Shown: one piece after another, positions 20,600 to 32,923 of the stretch
How the letters are laid out: each line of letters opens with the position of its first letter
Numbering within the stretch: the stretch's first letter is position 1
Assembly: GCA_023525975.1 (NCBI GenBank)
Contig: CM042032.1
Location: 37,304,001 to 37,368,000, forward strand
DNA from: Smallanthus sonchifolius
Taxonomy: Eukaryota; Streptophyta; Magnoliopsida; Asterales; Asteraceae
DNA length: 64,000 nt
Reading direction: 5' to 3'
Made by a program: the position numbers and the translations under genes
Notes under the pieces: model-generated
What the model saw: only the letters and a program-made list of their open reading frames with translations
What the model was told of the DNA's origin: nothing
The model's database searches: none

Positions 20600-20756
20600 T
20601 GTATATATACCCCCCACACATAGGTCGTGCGTACTTGTCAAGTGTGAAGGATTTAACTCCTACGTACTTAGCAAGTACGCATGACTTAAGTCTTGCGTAC
20701 TTGATATGTACGCAGGGTTTACCTCATGCGCACTTAACAAGTACGAAGAGACCCTT
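20600..20756 (-). promoter_or_regulatory. Possible internal promoter of copia 1: palindromes plus TATA
   Basis: Four palindromes (partly decayed) at 20628-20756 are followed, 18 bp downstream on the minus strand, by GTATATATACAG (20600-20610). This copies the LTR layout but lies about 1.4 kb downstream of the pol end and about 0.8 kb upstream of the env-position ORF remnant. Copia 2 has the same module at the matching place. Confidence 0.55.
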
Positions 20757-22134
20757 GTGTACTCAAACTTTCAACTCAAATTATGAAGATGTCAAGTCAA
20801 ATAGCGAACCGGATATGAACATTCAATCAAGAGGATTCAAAAGCAGTTCAAGGAAGTTAAGCCCAAATATATTTGGCTTTTCTTAACTTTTGATAAACTG
20901 TACTGAAAATCTTTTTGTCATTTTCGATAATGATTGAACTATACACGAACTTAAAATCTTTTTTTTCTGAATAAAGAGAATATGCACAAGATTCAGATCC
21001 GGATATACAAGAATATACAAACAAGCTATTTTTGGTCAAAGTCATGAGAAGAGGATCATATCAGGCTAAGAATTTAGCAAAAATGATACAAAATAAACAT
21101 CAAAGAATATGGGATCATGTCTTGAATTACTACTTATTCATACGTAATATGCAATATAAGCAAGTTAATTCAAGTTGGCAATATTATAAAATTTGAAACC
21201 ATAAGCATCTTTGTATCACGTTCTTGTGTATTAAGGTATTAATTATAAGTATACAACGTGTACCCCACAGTTCTGCTACAGAAATTTAAATTGCACTATC
21301 TCAAGGCATCTAAGATTTTCCCAAGGATTTCCAAATCTCTAGAATGAAGTTACATCGATTAGCACATAAAAAAATCAAGCAGAATCCATAAGAATTATCA
21401 ACAATCATAAGATTCAGAATCGAGTGATTCATTTGTCTTGGTTTTATAGGTTTTTGTTCTGTGAATATCATATGATGATTCAGGTTAATAAATATGGTGT
21501 CTGAGGATTTAGGTAAGGGGATCCAACTTTTATCTGGATTTGATTTCAATGAATCAGGTATGATTCAAGGGTGAATATATGCTCAATGGTTAATGTCAAG
21601 ACATATCTTGGCCCAACTTCCCATTCAAGGGTGAGTATAGGCAGTGAAGTGAACCGAAAAAATATGCTAAATACATAACCCGAAACTGGTCTCATAAAAA
21701 AATACTTGCCAAAATCTTACATCCTTTATCTGATAATGATCTTTTTTCATTCTTTTACACACACACACATGCAAACATGGGTTCAAATCATAGTTGTAGT
21801 ATTGATTTAGTTTCCACACTACTAATGATTCAAAAATACTTATAGCCTACTGACAATTCAAATTACTTGCAAATATACAAATTAAAACAAGATAATCAAA
21901 CTTAAGGCTCAAGTAATCATGACGTAATCATTTCCCATATGTGCAGTCTAGGTCATTTAGATCACTTACTGATGTACTATCATTTCCTCTTTTCTCAAAT
22001 GACTTTGAAATTTTCTTAATTTTTCCATTTTGTTTGGATTTTCTGAAGATGTATCAAAGAAAAACTAACTATACAGAATTAAAAAGAAATAAAATTTAAC
22101 TTCCTTGAAATGATTTGATTTTGAAAACAAGTTT
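20757..22134. other. Non-coding region downstream of pol in copia 1
   Basis: AT-rich sequence with short incidental ORFs only. It aligns by eye with 56519-57851 of copia 2 (for example around GTTCTTGTGT and GTGTACCCCAC), so it is part of the element and conserved in both copies. No gene recognised. Confidence 0.6.
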
Positions 22135-25100
22135 TCACTCAGGATTGAACATTCCTATCAAGTTGACCAGATGTTCAAAAAGGGTACGAACAAACGCCTT
22201 AGTGAAAAGGTCAGCAAAGTTGTCATCCGTGTGAACTTTGACAAGTTCAATCAAATGCTTTTCAGCACAGTCACGGATGAAATGATGGCGAATTTCTATA
22301 TGCTTAGTTTTGGAATGTTTCACCGGGTTGTTCGTGATGGACATAGTGGCATTATTGTCAATGAATAGAGGAGTTCCAGTGTAGTTCAAGCCATAGTCTC
22401 TCAATTGTTGTTGGATCCACAATATCTGAGAACAACAGCTTGCGGCAACAATGTACTCTACTTCATATGTTGAGACAGAAACCGTTGACTGCTTCTTACA
22501 CTTCCAGGAGACCAGCCTGTCTCCCAAGAATTGACATCCACCTGAGGTTGATTTTCTATCGAGGTTACAACCGCCATAATCAGAATCGGTATAGGCTTTG
22601 AATTCAAATGACTGTTGCTTGGAGTACCAAAGACCCAATCGGGGTTTCCCTTTCAGGTATCTGAAGATCCTCTTCACAACTATCAAATGAGATTCCTTCG
22701 GTTGTGACTGAAACCTCAAGCACAAGCAGACAACAAACATAATGCCGGGCCTTAAAGCTGTGAGATACATTAGAGAACCGATCATCCAGCGGTACAATTT
22801 ACAATCCACATCCTGTCCATCTTTGTCCGGCTGTAGACCATGATTGACTGGGATTGGTGTCCCATAAGTAGTACAATCATTCATTTTGTATTTTGACAAA
22901 ATGTCGTGCACATATTAGTTTGATGAAGATAAATGCCATCCTCCCTTTGACTGACTTAAAGACCGAGAAAGAATGACTGTTCACCCATGTTGCTCATTTC
23001 AAACTTGGACTTCATCACTCTTTAGAATTCTCTACACATCTCTTTATTGGTAGACCCAAAGATAATGTCGTCGACATAAACTTGCACTAGTAGAATATCA
23101 CATCCTGCTTTCCTAATGAAGAGGGTCGAGTCAATTTGTCCACGATCGAAACCATTGGACAATAAATGCTTTGATAAAGTCTCATACCACGCCCTAGGTG
23201 CTTGATGAAGACCATAAAGTGCCTTATCCAGCTTGTACACTTTATCAATATTATGCGGATCTTCAAAACCTGGTGGTTGAGTGACATAGATCTCTTCATG
23301 AACTTTTCCATATAGGAAAGTACTCTTCACATCAATTTGATAGACCTTGAAGCCGACAAAGGAGGCATAAGCCAGAAACAGTCGAATGGCCTCAAGTCTT
23401 GCAACTGGGGCATACACCTCTGTGTAATCCAAGCCCTCTTGCTGATAAAAACCCTGAACAACCAACCTTGCTTTATTCTTCACTACAACATGTCGATCAT
23501 CCATCTTGCATTTGAACACCCATCTGGTTCCAATCGGATGCGTACCCTTCGGAAGGTCAACCAAATCCCACACGTGCAACTTTTGGAATTGAGACAATTC
23601 ATCTTGCATCGCCTCTATCCAGTAGTTGTCAGCGAGAGCCTCTTTCACATTCTTCGGCTCCAATTGGGATACGAATGCAGCATGCAAACGTGTTTCCACG
23701 ATACCTGTGTTAAGTATCTCAGCATACAAACTGGTGTTCTCAGTAATGGTTCTGTGATGAGTTAGAACACCGACATTAGGATCACTAATAATGTTGTCAA
23801 TTTGATGATTCTGATGCACTCTCGTCTCCTGTACTTGAGGTTCTTGAATAGCTGACTCAAGGTTTGTGCTCAACTCCCCCATATCAAGTGTACCCAAAGA
23901 TGACTCAATGTTGATTGGATCAACTGGAGCATCATTTCCTACATGTACATTAGGATCAGCTTGAGCATCGTTTCCTTCAACATGAACTTCATCTCCGTTG
24001 TCACTGTCAAGAGTTCAAGATGCAGATGCAGCATTGGAATCGGAAGTTGGGATAGGTACCGTTGCTCTGGTTGAGAAATTGGAGTCGTTGCCGCCACAAC
24101 AGAACTCATACAACTTGGCAGCGTCTTCAGCAGATAAATCAAGAAGGTTAAAAGACTTGAACAGAGTATTATAATCAAATCCCCAAGAAGGAATAATTGG
24201 TTTTGGTGGAATGCTATGTTTACTGTAGTCCACTTCGAACCATTCTTCCACAGACCTACTCTCAATATAGTACACTCTCTTGCATGGCGAATTGGAAACA
24301 TATCCTAAGAAGATGCCTTCCACCGCTTTTACATGAAATTTAGACTTGCGATCTTTGTACTGTAACAATAATGAGCAGGGACTGCCAAAAGGAACTAGGT
24401 TGTCAAGATTTAGAGGTCGATTTTTTATCAGCTCATAACAAGTTTTATTTTGCCTCTTAACCACCAGAACTCTGTTTAAGACGTGACAAGATGTGTTGAC
24501 TGCTTCCGCCCAGAACCTTACGGGAAGCTTGGCATCTAACAGCATTGTCCTTGCAGTCTCAATTAGGGTTCTGTTCTTCCGTTCTGCAACTCCATTCTGC
24601 TGGGGTGTATACGGTGCACTAAATTCATGATGAATACCCTTCTTGAGAGAGAAAAGCTCCATCGTGTTGTTTTTGAACTCAGTGTCGTTGTCACTCCTTA
24701 TTCTTCTAACCTTCAGTTTGCATAAAGTTTCCAAGCTCACAATCAGGTATTGAAGAATTTCAGCAGTCTCATCCTTTGTACCTAAGAAATGCACCCAAGA
24801 AAAACGTGAGAAATCATCAGTTACAACTAGACATTATGACTTACCTCCAATACTCCCGATACTTATGGGCCCAAACAAATCCATGTGTAGGTATCAATAG
24901 AGTTTTGGATCTTGGGCTTGTGAGATTTCCGTTGATGTTTGCCCTTTTTACAAGGCATACAATCATCTGCAATGGTAAATCTCATCTTAGGAATCCCGGT
25001 TACCAAACCTTTTCGGACAAGATGATTCATTTTACGATAAGAAATGTGTCCAAGTTTCCTATGCTACAAGATTGAGTCAAGTTCTGTCGCTTTTGTAAGC

Positions 25101-25474
25101 AAACAAGTAGCAACTTATGAGGTGGTTGTGGCCACGCTCATATCAATCTGATAGGTGTCTTTTGTCCTTGGCGCTCTCATCAGAATCCAATCGTTAGGAA
25201 CCACAAAACCAAGCTTGAGAACCAAGCATTCGGACTTGTCAAACATAACTGAGTACTCCTTGTCGCACATTTGAGATACACTCAACAAGTTATGCTTCAG
25301 CTGCTCACAGTAGTTGACATTGTCAAAGCTTATACATCCAATGGAAACCATGTCTTGACAAGTAATACTACCACCCTTCTCGCCTGCAAAGGCCACATAG
25401 TCGCCTCTGAATGGTTTAACATCTTGAAGCAAAGCCATATTGCCTGTCATGTGCCTGGAGCATCCACTATCCAC
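22135..25474 (-). pseudogene. Copia 1 pol (protease, integrase, RT, RNase H), interrupted
   Basis: Protease at 25474-25115 with DSGCSRHMTG. Integrase has a decayed HRKLGH zinc region around 24850-25090, then a core at 24794-24015 with RSDNDTEF and PQQNGVAERKNRTL. RT at 23897-23022 has the polyprotein-typical RWVFKCKMDD and YVDDIIFGS. RNase H at 22911-22135 ends LVNLIGMFNPE. Integrase lost the segment bearing its first Asp to a frame-disrupting change near 24800-24900. Further breaks lie near 24010, 23930 and 22950. The YVDD catalytic motif is intact. Product, if any, would be non-functional. Confidence 0.88.
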
Positions 25475-25529
25475 ATACCAATGGTTAGAGATAGTTCCCT
25501 TCGGATGTTCCTACACGAGTCACAAGAAG

Positions 25530-28500
25530 TTAATTAGAATTGGAGACCCAAGCCATGGTGGTCTTGGGTCGTCCATTTTTCTTAAAATAAACTACCTCAA
25601 TTAATTCACAATCATGACTTTCAAAAATGGGTGAATCCTTAGAAGATTTGGGATCAAAAGATTGAGAACTTTTGGTTTTCTTGTTCCAGGACCTTTTCTT
25701 CTTTTCCTTCTGAACATTAGGCTTGGTAGTCTCAACTTTTAGTGAACTAGTGGAAGCTTCACCTGGTTGACTACCAGCTAGCTGTTGTTCAAGTTTTCTC
25801 AACCTTTTGTTCCTTCTTCTCCTCTGTGGCTTAGAAAGTTTCACCATAGGCTTCTCACCAGTTTGTGTACTACCAGAGGCAGATACACTGGGTTTAACAA
25901 CTTGCTTTACCCCTTTAGGAAAAGATGGCTCAGCCACATTTTTTGCTGGTGGCTTAACCATTGGTTTCACTGGTGGCTTCACCACATTTGATTTGGGACT
26001 CTTGAGTTGCTTCACTGATGGTGTCTTAGGAGAAACAGCTTGTTGTTGAACAACTGGCTGTTTCCCTTGGTTCTTATCAGGACAGTTCACCAGGATGTGA
26101 CCGACCATACCACGGTGAAAGCAAGCTCGTTTTTATTTGTACGTCCTCCTGTAGGGCACTCTGCTTTTGGATGCAGATGACTCTGCTTGATGAGCAATGG
26201 GAGTTGTTTGATGAACATTAACAACATCTTGTGCTTGACCTGATTTTCTTTTAGGAGTAAAATGTTTTTCCATGTTTTAATGTGATTCTTACTCAAATGA
26301 TTAACAAAAGCTTCTTTCTTTACTTGCTTTATGGACTTGAAACCTTCATAAAACATCATTTTCAGTTTGTCAATGGACTAAATTGTATCAGGTTCAGTTA
26401 AAAGGCAATTGTCATGATTAGTGATAATGTTTTTCTCAATTTTATGTTCATCAATCAACTCTTCTGAGACAACACCCTCGACCTTGGTGTTCTCAGAACC
26501 TTCATCAGAGAAGAACTCCTCATTAGAAACTGACTCAGCCTTACTTGAGGAATCATCCTTGTTAGAGGATTCTTCCTTGCTCGAAGAGTCATCCAAGAAA
26601 GACAAATCAACGTCCACCGGCCCGTTGACAAACTTGCCGCTTACTGGTGGAGGAATGGCATTAGTACCTAAACCTTTGCCTCTCACTTTTCTCACCACAT
26701 ACTCGTAGTGTTCCACCATAAAGCGAGAGTTTTTCAACTTCACAAGTTTGCCACTCAACTACAGGATTTCATTTTGCAGTTTGGCAATCTCGACATTTCT
26801 TTTCTCTAACCCCTTGTATGCAACATCTAAGTGAAATTGTTGTTCATTGATTTTAATTTAAAACTCGTGTCTTTCTTTCTTAAGATTTTCAATTGAATCT
26901 TTAAACCGTTTTTCATTTTCTTTATAACTTAGAGCTGCAATACGTAAGGGTTCGAGTTGATCATGGATACGATCATTCTCGTCCTTCAAGGTAAGACATT
27001 TGGAACAGGAAACAACAGCAAAAGGATTAAAATCTACCTCAGTTGACGAACTGGATGCTTCTCCAATATCCATGAGAGCAAAGGCAGATGTAGATTCTTG
27101 TTGGTTAGCAACATATGCTTCCCTTTCCTCAGCTTTCATCAACTCAACAATCTCCGCCATTAAACCTATTTGAGTCTGTGCAAGTATGGCATCTTCCATA
27201 TGAACACCCCAATCAAAGCTCTCGTCGTGTTGAACCACTAATGCATTGGACGTTCCACTTTGACTCTGATTGCGGTTGTTCTGATTGTTGTACCCTTGGT
27301 TGTTTCCCTGGCTTGGTCTAGTGAAACCCGAAGCTGGTGCTTTATCCTTTTGACATTCCCTTGCGAAATGTCCAAAGTTATTACATTTGTAGCACTTAGT
27401 TTTGGATTTATCAAATCCAACCTTGACATTAGAATGCCCAACAATGAACTTCCTACCTGTTCGGTTCAGAAAACGCTTAGCCCTCCTCAAGATCATGGGT
27501 ATGTTCAAAATATCCATATCCTCCATATCATCCGGATCCACCTGATTAAAGTCTTCTTCAATGGTTTCAGGATCCGTTAGCTTCCAACCTATGAAGTTCT
27601 TGTAGGCAAGCATGCAGGATGAGAATAGTGCCACATGATCTTCAGCTATCTTGGCAATAGCACATTGGTTTGCTGAAGGGGTAGAGGTAGGGCTTCTTGA
27701 GGAATGTTGGTAGTAAGAACTAGATCCTGAGACAGTAAAACAAGTATGACCACCACAACCATTAGAATTATCATCTTCCTGAGGAGTCCCAGAGAACAAG
27801 GAAATTCCAGAACCAGATGACTTTGCTGTGGAAGACACTCCATAATACATAGAAGGATCTTGAATTTGAGGTCTTCCAGAACTTTCTTTCTTTTTCAGGT
27901 TCATGTCGTGTGCTTGAACCTTTCCAATTGCATCATCAATTGTCATCTCATAAAACTCCGGGTTCTCTCTCAACAGTGTTGTTACATGTCAAATTTTGGT
28001 GGCAAAGAATCAAGAAGCTTCTCCACCAATTCATCATCAGGATACTTGAGTTCATAAGAGTTTAGCTCTGTTTTCAGGTGATAGAATCTAGAAATAAGTT
28101 CTTCACTAGATTCATTTTCTAAATATCTAAAGCACTCACACTGCTTCCTCAATAGCTCTCTCTTGCTTTTCTTGATGTCACTGTTTCTCTCGAACCTCTT
28201 CTGCAAAGCCTTCCAAAGATCCTTAGAAGTATTATAACCTCTAAAACTGTGAAATAGATCTCTAGTCAAGGCCATAGTTATAGAGCCATGTCCATTCTTT
28301 TCTCGGTCATAAGCTTCTTCTCTTCTTCATCTAGCTTGGAGATAGGTTTGGGAAAAGTTTCATCAAGAAACAGATAGGTTAGATGTTTATATCCCTCAAG
28401 AATTGGTATCCAAAAGGTGGAATCGGTATACGAGATATACTCATCAAAGTGTGCTTTCCAATTCGAATAATCATTTACATTAAGCAACTTTGGTGGTTTT

Positions 28501-28562
28501 TGTGGAGTCCCTATCTCGTTGTCATAGTTCAGTAAACTACTAAAGTTCTGAATATTTGACAT
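25530..28562 (-). pseudogene. Copia 1 gag, interrupted
   Basis: Starts MSNIQNFSSLLNYDNE at 28562; the frame opens slightly upstream at 28580. It has the copia gag core (DYSNWKAHFDEYIS, LWKALQKRFERNSDIKK), a CCHC knuckle (CYKCNNFGHFAREC near 27390), a long acidic/serine-rich stretch and a second knuckle-like motif near 26100. The reading frame breaks near 28277, at FDM about 27980 (one base lost compared with copia 2), at 26858, 26760, 26370 and 26100. The last segment (26108-25530) is Lys/Pro-rich and ends ...TMAWVSNSN before a stop, as in copia 2. Confidence 0.82.
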
Positions 28563-28622
28563 AATGATTAACTTAGTCAAAAATCATAAATTTTGCACAA
28601 CTTACGCACTAGTGAAAATGGT

Positions 28623-28803
28623 CCTGCGCACTTAAAAGTTTGGTCTTGCGCACTTGTCATTTGCTCTTGCGTACTTAGCAAGTACGCAGGAGTAAATGTT
28701 AAGTACGCAGGAAGAAGAGTTAAGTACGCACAAGAATGGTCTTGCGTACTTAGCAAGTACGCAGGAAGACTGCCCTTTTTGCCAAAAAAGGTAAGTATGC
28801 AGG
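28623..28803 (-). repeat. Palindrome cluster in copia 1 leader before gag
   Basis: Two near-perfect palindromes of the LTR type (GCGTACTTAGCAAGTACGC) plus several half-sites such as AAGTACGCAGG lie between the PBS and the gag start. There is no TATA box next to them. Confidence 0.75.
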
Positions 28804-29109
28804 ATGCTTTTTCAACTGCTCCACCAACTATTTTCGATCGCCGAAAAATGCTCAAATCTTCAAAAATTGAAGTTTTGAACAAATTGATCAACCCAAAAGG
28901 TTAGAAACTAGTTTCTTACAAACCCTTGATGATCAAAACACTTAAACATTCGGATTTTAAAGGATTTTTGCTTTTAAAATAGCGCTCAAGAGCTACCTCT
29001 ATTTTATCACAAAAATCACCAAAATCGGTCACTTTTCCTTGTAAAAAGGTTGTAGATTGTGTCGAAAATACTCCTAACACACTAACAACACTCGAAATCA
29101 AGAGCAGAT

Positions 29110-29121
29110 GCTCTGATACCA
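29110..29121 (-). other. Primer binding site, inner copy (copia 1)
   Basis: TGGTATCAGAGC on the minus strand, complementary to initiator Met tRNA, 2 bp from the partial LTR at 29124. An identical site occurs again at 29375-29386. Confidence 0.8.
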
Positions 29122-29123
29122 CT

Positions 29124-29374
29124 TGTAGGTCCCCGGGTGTCTCGGATCGTCACATGCAAGTGCGTTGGCTAGTCTAACCGGGTGCGGAATGCCCGTGACT
29201 AGGTGGAGATTCAATCAACACAAAGTAAACCAACAAAAAACACAAGATACTTCAAACTTCGTCTATTGATAATCACAGCCGGTTACAGTGTGCAAAATGA
29301 GTGCGTACTTAATCACAACACAAACCAGCTATATATACTAGACCTGTTGCATGCGCACTTGCTAAGTGCGCAGG
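29124..29374 (-). repeat. Partial extra LTR copy between two primer binding sites
   Basis: 251 bp matching the terminal half of the copia LTR (it ends at the first palindrome). It is followed by a second PBS and then the full 5' LTR. The LTR end and PBS are thus duplicated in tandem. Confidence 0.78.
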
Positions 29375-29386
29375 GCTCTGATACCA
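29375..29386 (-). other. Primer binding site, outer copy (copia 1)
   Basis: Second TGGTATCAGAGC, 2 bp from the complete 5' LTR. By position this is the site that originally belonged to the intact element. Confidence 0.75.
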
Positions 29387-29388
29387 CG

Positions 29389-29908
29389 TGTAGGTAGTCT
29401 AACCGGGTGTCTCGGATCATCACATGCAAGTGCGTTGGCTAGTCTAACCGGGTGCGGAATGCCCGTCACTAGGTGGAGATTCAATCAACACAAAGTAAAC
29501 CGACAACAAACACAAGATACTTTAAACTTCGTCCATTGATAATCACAGCCGGTTACATTGTGCAAAATGAGTGCGTACTTAATCACAACACAAACCAGCT
29601 ATATATACTAAACCTGTTGCATGCGCACTTGCTAAGGGTGCAGGGCTTAGTTCTTGCGTACTTTGCAAGTACGCAGATAAATTCTTGAGTACTTGCTAAG
29701 TACGCAGGTTAAGCAACTTGCGCACTTGTTAAATGCGCACAACTCTTAACAAAGACAAATACAATGACAAGTACCTACGAACATGATTACAACTCGATAA
29801 ACCAAAACATACAGACGCTGAAATACAAATACAAATACAAAAATACAGAAAGACAATACATAAGTAAAAACAATCTTCAGAGTGCGTGTCACAAGAATTG
29901 CTTCAACA
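29389..29908 (-). repeat. 5' LTR of copia 1
   Basis: 520 bp, ending at TTGCTTCAACA followed by the GTATC duplication. Palindromes are at about 29620-29740 and the TATA-like CTATATATACTA at about 29608-29620. It differs from the 3' LTR at many single bases, so the insertion is older than the gypsy array. Confidence 0.85.
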
Positions 29909-30670
29909 GTATCGATTAACGTTTCTTAGTCACGAAGCGAGGTTCCAAGCATTGTTCCAGAAACCCGAACGAAAGAAAAGGTTCTGTTCGATCGACTTAG
30001 GCTTGCTTAAAAGTTTACAATCATAAGAAGTTGCCGGCCGGAACTCTCTCTCAACAGGTGAATACATTCATATTCTTTTAAAACCTTAAAATGGCTTATA
30101 TCATGTCTAGAATGATTCTAAAACCATTTGATTACATAAGGTAGTTTATGGAATAGAATTTAGGCCATAAGTGCAAGAATGATTGGATCCAAGTTATACA
30201 CGTGTTACAAATGAAACGTTGTAACAGGGCTAGTAACAGACTCAGTTGTAGGCATACGTAAAAGATGATCATCTGAGTATAATACTAGTTTGTTCAGTGG
30301 TTGTACCCTTGGGTGAAACAGTCTCACTGAATGTGTAAACTACTAATCCAAATATGGTCAAATTATTTTATTATTCAGTTTAGCCATTATAAACAGATTT
30401 TGTGCCTAACGTATTCACCAGCTTATAGTTGACATATTTTTAAAAATGTTTTCAGGTAATAAAGGATAAGTGATTAGATGGATGGTATGCCGACGGTATT
30501 ATGACTCCTTAGGCAACAGATAACAAGGATTATATGTCGATGGGATGACGACTCCTTAGACTACAATACAATCATATATTTTCCGCTACGTATAAAACTC
30601 GAACGAAAGAAACGGAATGTACCAACTGCTTTGGTCGCACGCACGGGGTGCCAAAATCTGGGGTGTGACA

Positions 30671-31589
30671 CCTAAACAATTACACCCTTGTTTAGTTATC
30701 TATTATTCCCAGTGTACACACCCATTGGGACTTAAAACATTCCTAACCTAATGGTTAAATCTTCCAACCTATGTTGGTCAAATCAACTTTAACCAAACCC
30801 CCCAAAGTCTTTTAGACATCATTATAACCAATTATTATAACATGGTTTATGAACTATTAACCCAACACATAACCACCTACTAAATCTTAAAAATTTTCCC
30901 CAATTGTTAGGTTATTAGTTCATCAATTCTAATTGGTTATTTGCATATCAAACCTATGCATTTTCCCCCAATTCACCATTCCACCCAAATAATCCATTTA
31001 ACCCGCTAAGGTTTACTTCCCATCTTACCCAAATCACCAATTTCTCAAATTGGGTGTTTAAATCATGTAATTCATGATTCTTCAACATCAAAAACACTAG
31101 ATTAAGACTTATAATCAAGATTTAAATCAAATCACCACACCAATCGACCTAATTAGGGTTTTCTACCAAAACCCATCAAAACTCCATTAATGGAGATGTA
31201 GGAGATGAAGAAGATGAAGGATGACCTACTTGATGATAGTTTGGACCACCAACACTTTCAAAGCATCAATCTTTCTTCATAAAAATTCTGAAATCAAGCT
31301 TGTTCTTCTTCCCTCTTTTTCTCTCTTGTTTTCCGCGACCAAAACACCCACTCACACTTAGTATGTGTCGTGGAAGCCCCCTCCACCACCTAAAATCCAT
31401 AACTTTGCATATTTACACATTACCCCCGGACTTTCAATTTTAACCATTCTTCCTAAAAGTTAAGAATTTGCATCTAAGCTTTAAATCCTCAACTTAGGTT
31501 TATTCCATTGTCATCCCTATAATATTATTTAGACATATAATATTATTTAGACATATAATATTATATTTTTTGGAATTTTGTTCGTTACA
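30671..31589 (-). repeat. Family-B gypsy LTR, right part, with internal border
   Basis: Continues the LTR pieces at 16719 and 18158 and ends GTTCGTTACA at 31589. It is followed by a polypurine-like ATCATCCCC (plus strand) and GGGTTTCGTCCCCGAAACC, exactly as at 48302-48340. Three copies of the unit ACATATAATATTATTTAG lie near 31520-31563. No genes. Confidence 0.65.
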
Positions 31590-32130
31590 AATCATCCCCT
31601 TTAATTTAGGGTTTCGTCCCCGAAACCCGCCACCACATACACAACTTAGAGTAGTAATTTAACATTCCTCCTTTACTTTCCTAAGTCATTTGCACCCCCT
31701 TTTGTGCTTTAAACGAACCAACACGTGGTTTATCTCCTCATTACACAACTGACTCACCCTCTTATCTAAGATAGTCCCTGGTTCCTCTACTTGATTCAGT
31801 TACCAATAACCACAATATCACATGAGAAGCAAAAGTAGCCTCACCACTAAACATTTCCATGAATACAACACGTGAAATGTATCGTGGAGTTTACTCGATT
31901 CCTCTGGTAACTTCAAACAGTAAGCAATTTATCAATACAATCCACAGTTTGAACTCCCTAACAAAACAGGGACTTTGCTTCCCATGTTCTTGAAACCGAA
32001 TCACTCCTTTCAAGGGGAAACTTTTACAGTGCCAAGTTTCCACTTGAATTTCAATAGACCTCCTCCCTAAATCCGTGATATCGGTTGAATTTTTTCATTC
32101 CTAACAAATCTAGCCGACCACTTAACAAAA
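31590..32130 (-). pseudogene. Decayed 3' end of family-B gypsy pol
   Basis: Minus-strand translation gives recognisable but heavily interrupted C-terminal gypsy sequence. A TKGGAN...-like segment corresponds to the QWKHRKGADMT of 48346-48588. Many stops. Beyond about 32130 no homology can be followed. Confidence 0.5.
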
Positions 32131-32600
32131 GGGTTAGCTAGAGACTTAGTTCACAAGTTGACTACCAGGATACCATTAATGTCTATGTAAAATATATTAT
32201 GATAAGATACCCAATTCCCTTTAAATAATATGTTAGAAGTTGAATTCAATGTGGAATCTTACATTCAGAAATTGGAATACATGTTACATGATCCGAAGGT
32301 ATGTCTTTACCCTGCAAGTGTTAGTTAGTTTGAAATTTATCTTCTTAACGTTTCATTTAAAATATTACATATGCAGAGTGCACACTCGTTCGGGACTAAT
32401 ATGATTTCTGGCTTCGGAGAACAACCGGAGGCTAAGGGCCAGCGCCGCTGGTGGGATCTGGGAAATTGCCCCATGAAACGATTAGTTTGAGCAACTATCA
32501 AAATTACCGACAAGTTCAACCGACACATCAGTTCGAGCTATCTGAATTACGTGTCAAATTGTTATACTCATTCATTCATGATACGTTAGTTCGCTACTTA
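32131..32600. other. Unassigned stretch
   Basis: No gene recognised. A GC-richer island at 32390-32560 has a partial open frame (plus strand, GSGKLPHETISLSNYQN) that could be a gene or transposon fragment, but I cannot identify it. Confidence 0.3.
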
Positions 32601-32923
32601 GGGAGGAGGGTGTCATCACTAGGATGACTCCACCCATTCATTAGTTGTACAACCTTTACGCAACAATGTACAAGTCTAAAAGACTCTCATTCAACACTCA
32701 CTCAAAGGTGAAAACACCTCTCATTCAAATGACTCAATTCATTCATTAATTGTACAACATGTAAACCATAATGTACAACCTACCACCCACTCATTCTTCG
32801 GCACCCCACTCACCCACACCCACTCCCGTGCCGCAAAACAAGATGGGTGGGGCGGTGTTCCGCGAATGATCAGGTGTCCACCTAGGCATTTTGGTGCCGT
32901 CCCGCATGCCACACCCTCCCCTC
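32601..32923. mobile_element. MITE, PIF/Harbinger (Tourist)-like
   Basis: 323 bp with imperfect terminal inverted repeats, GGGAGGAGGGTGTCAT at left and the complement of GAGGGGAGGGTGTGGCAT at right, flanked by TTA on both sides (32598-32600 and 32924-32926). A 3 bp TWA duplication is typical of PIF/Harbinger MITEs. It lies about 0.6 kb upstream of the transporter gene start. Confidence 0.55.

Larger units (their letters stand above)
18745..29908 (-). mobile_element. Complete Ty1/copia element of Sirevirus type (copia 1)
   Basis: Flanked by the 5 bp duplication GTATC (18740-18744 and 29909-29913). It has a 3' LTR at left, a 5' LTR at right, an initiator-Met PBS, a polypurine tract, and gag then pol in copia order (protease, integrase, RT, RNase H) on the minus strand. 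About 2.9 kb of extra sequence lies between pol and the 3' LTR. The large gag with a second zinc knuckle, the extra 3' region and the LTR palindromes fit the Sirevirus lineage. Stops and frameshifts are scattered through gag and pol, so it is not autonomous. Confidence 0.9.
18333..30670 (+). mobile_element. Solo LTR E with CCTAA duplication, split by a copia element
   Basis: The left part, 18333-18744, begins TGTAATATCC. The right part, 29914-30670, ends GGGGTGTGACA. CCTAA flanks the whole (18328-18332 and 30671-30675). The copia element 18745-29908 sits inside. Joined, the LTR is about 1.17 kb and in plus orientation, with a palindrome array then a TATA box CCTATAAATAGGG near 18659-18671. 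No internal region is present, so it is a solo LTR. Confidence 0.85.
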
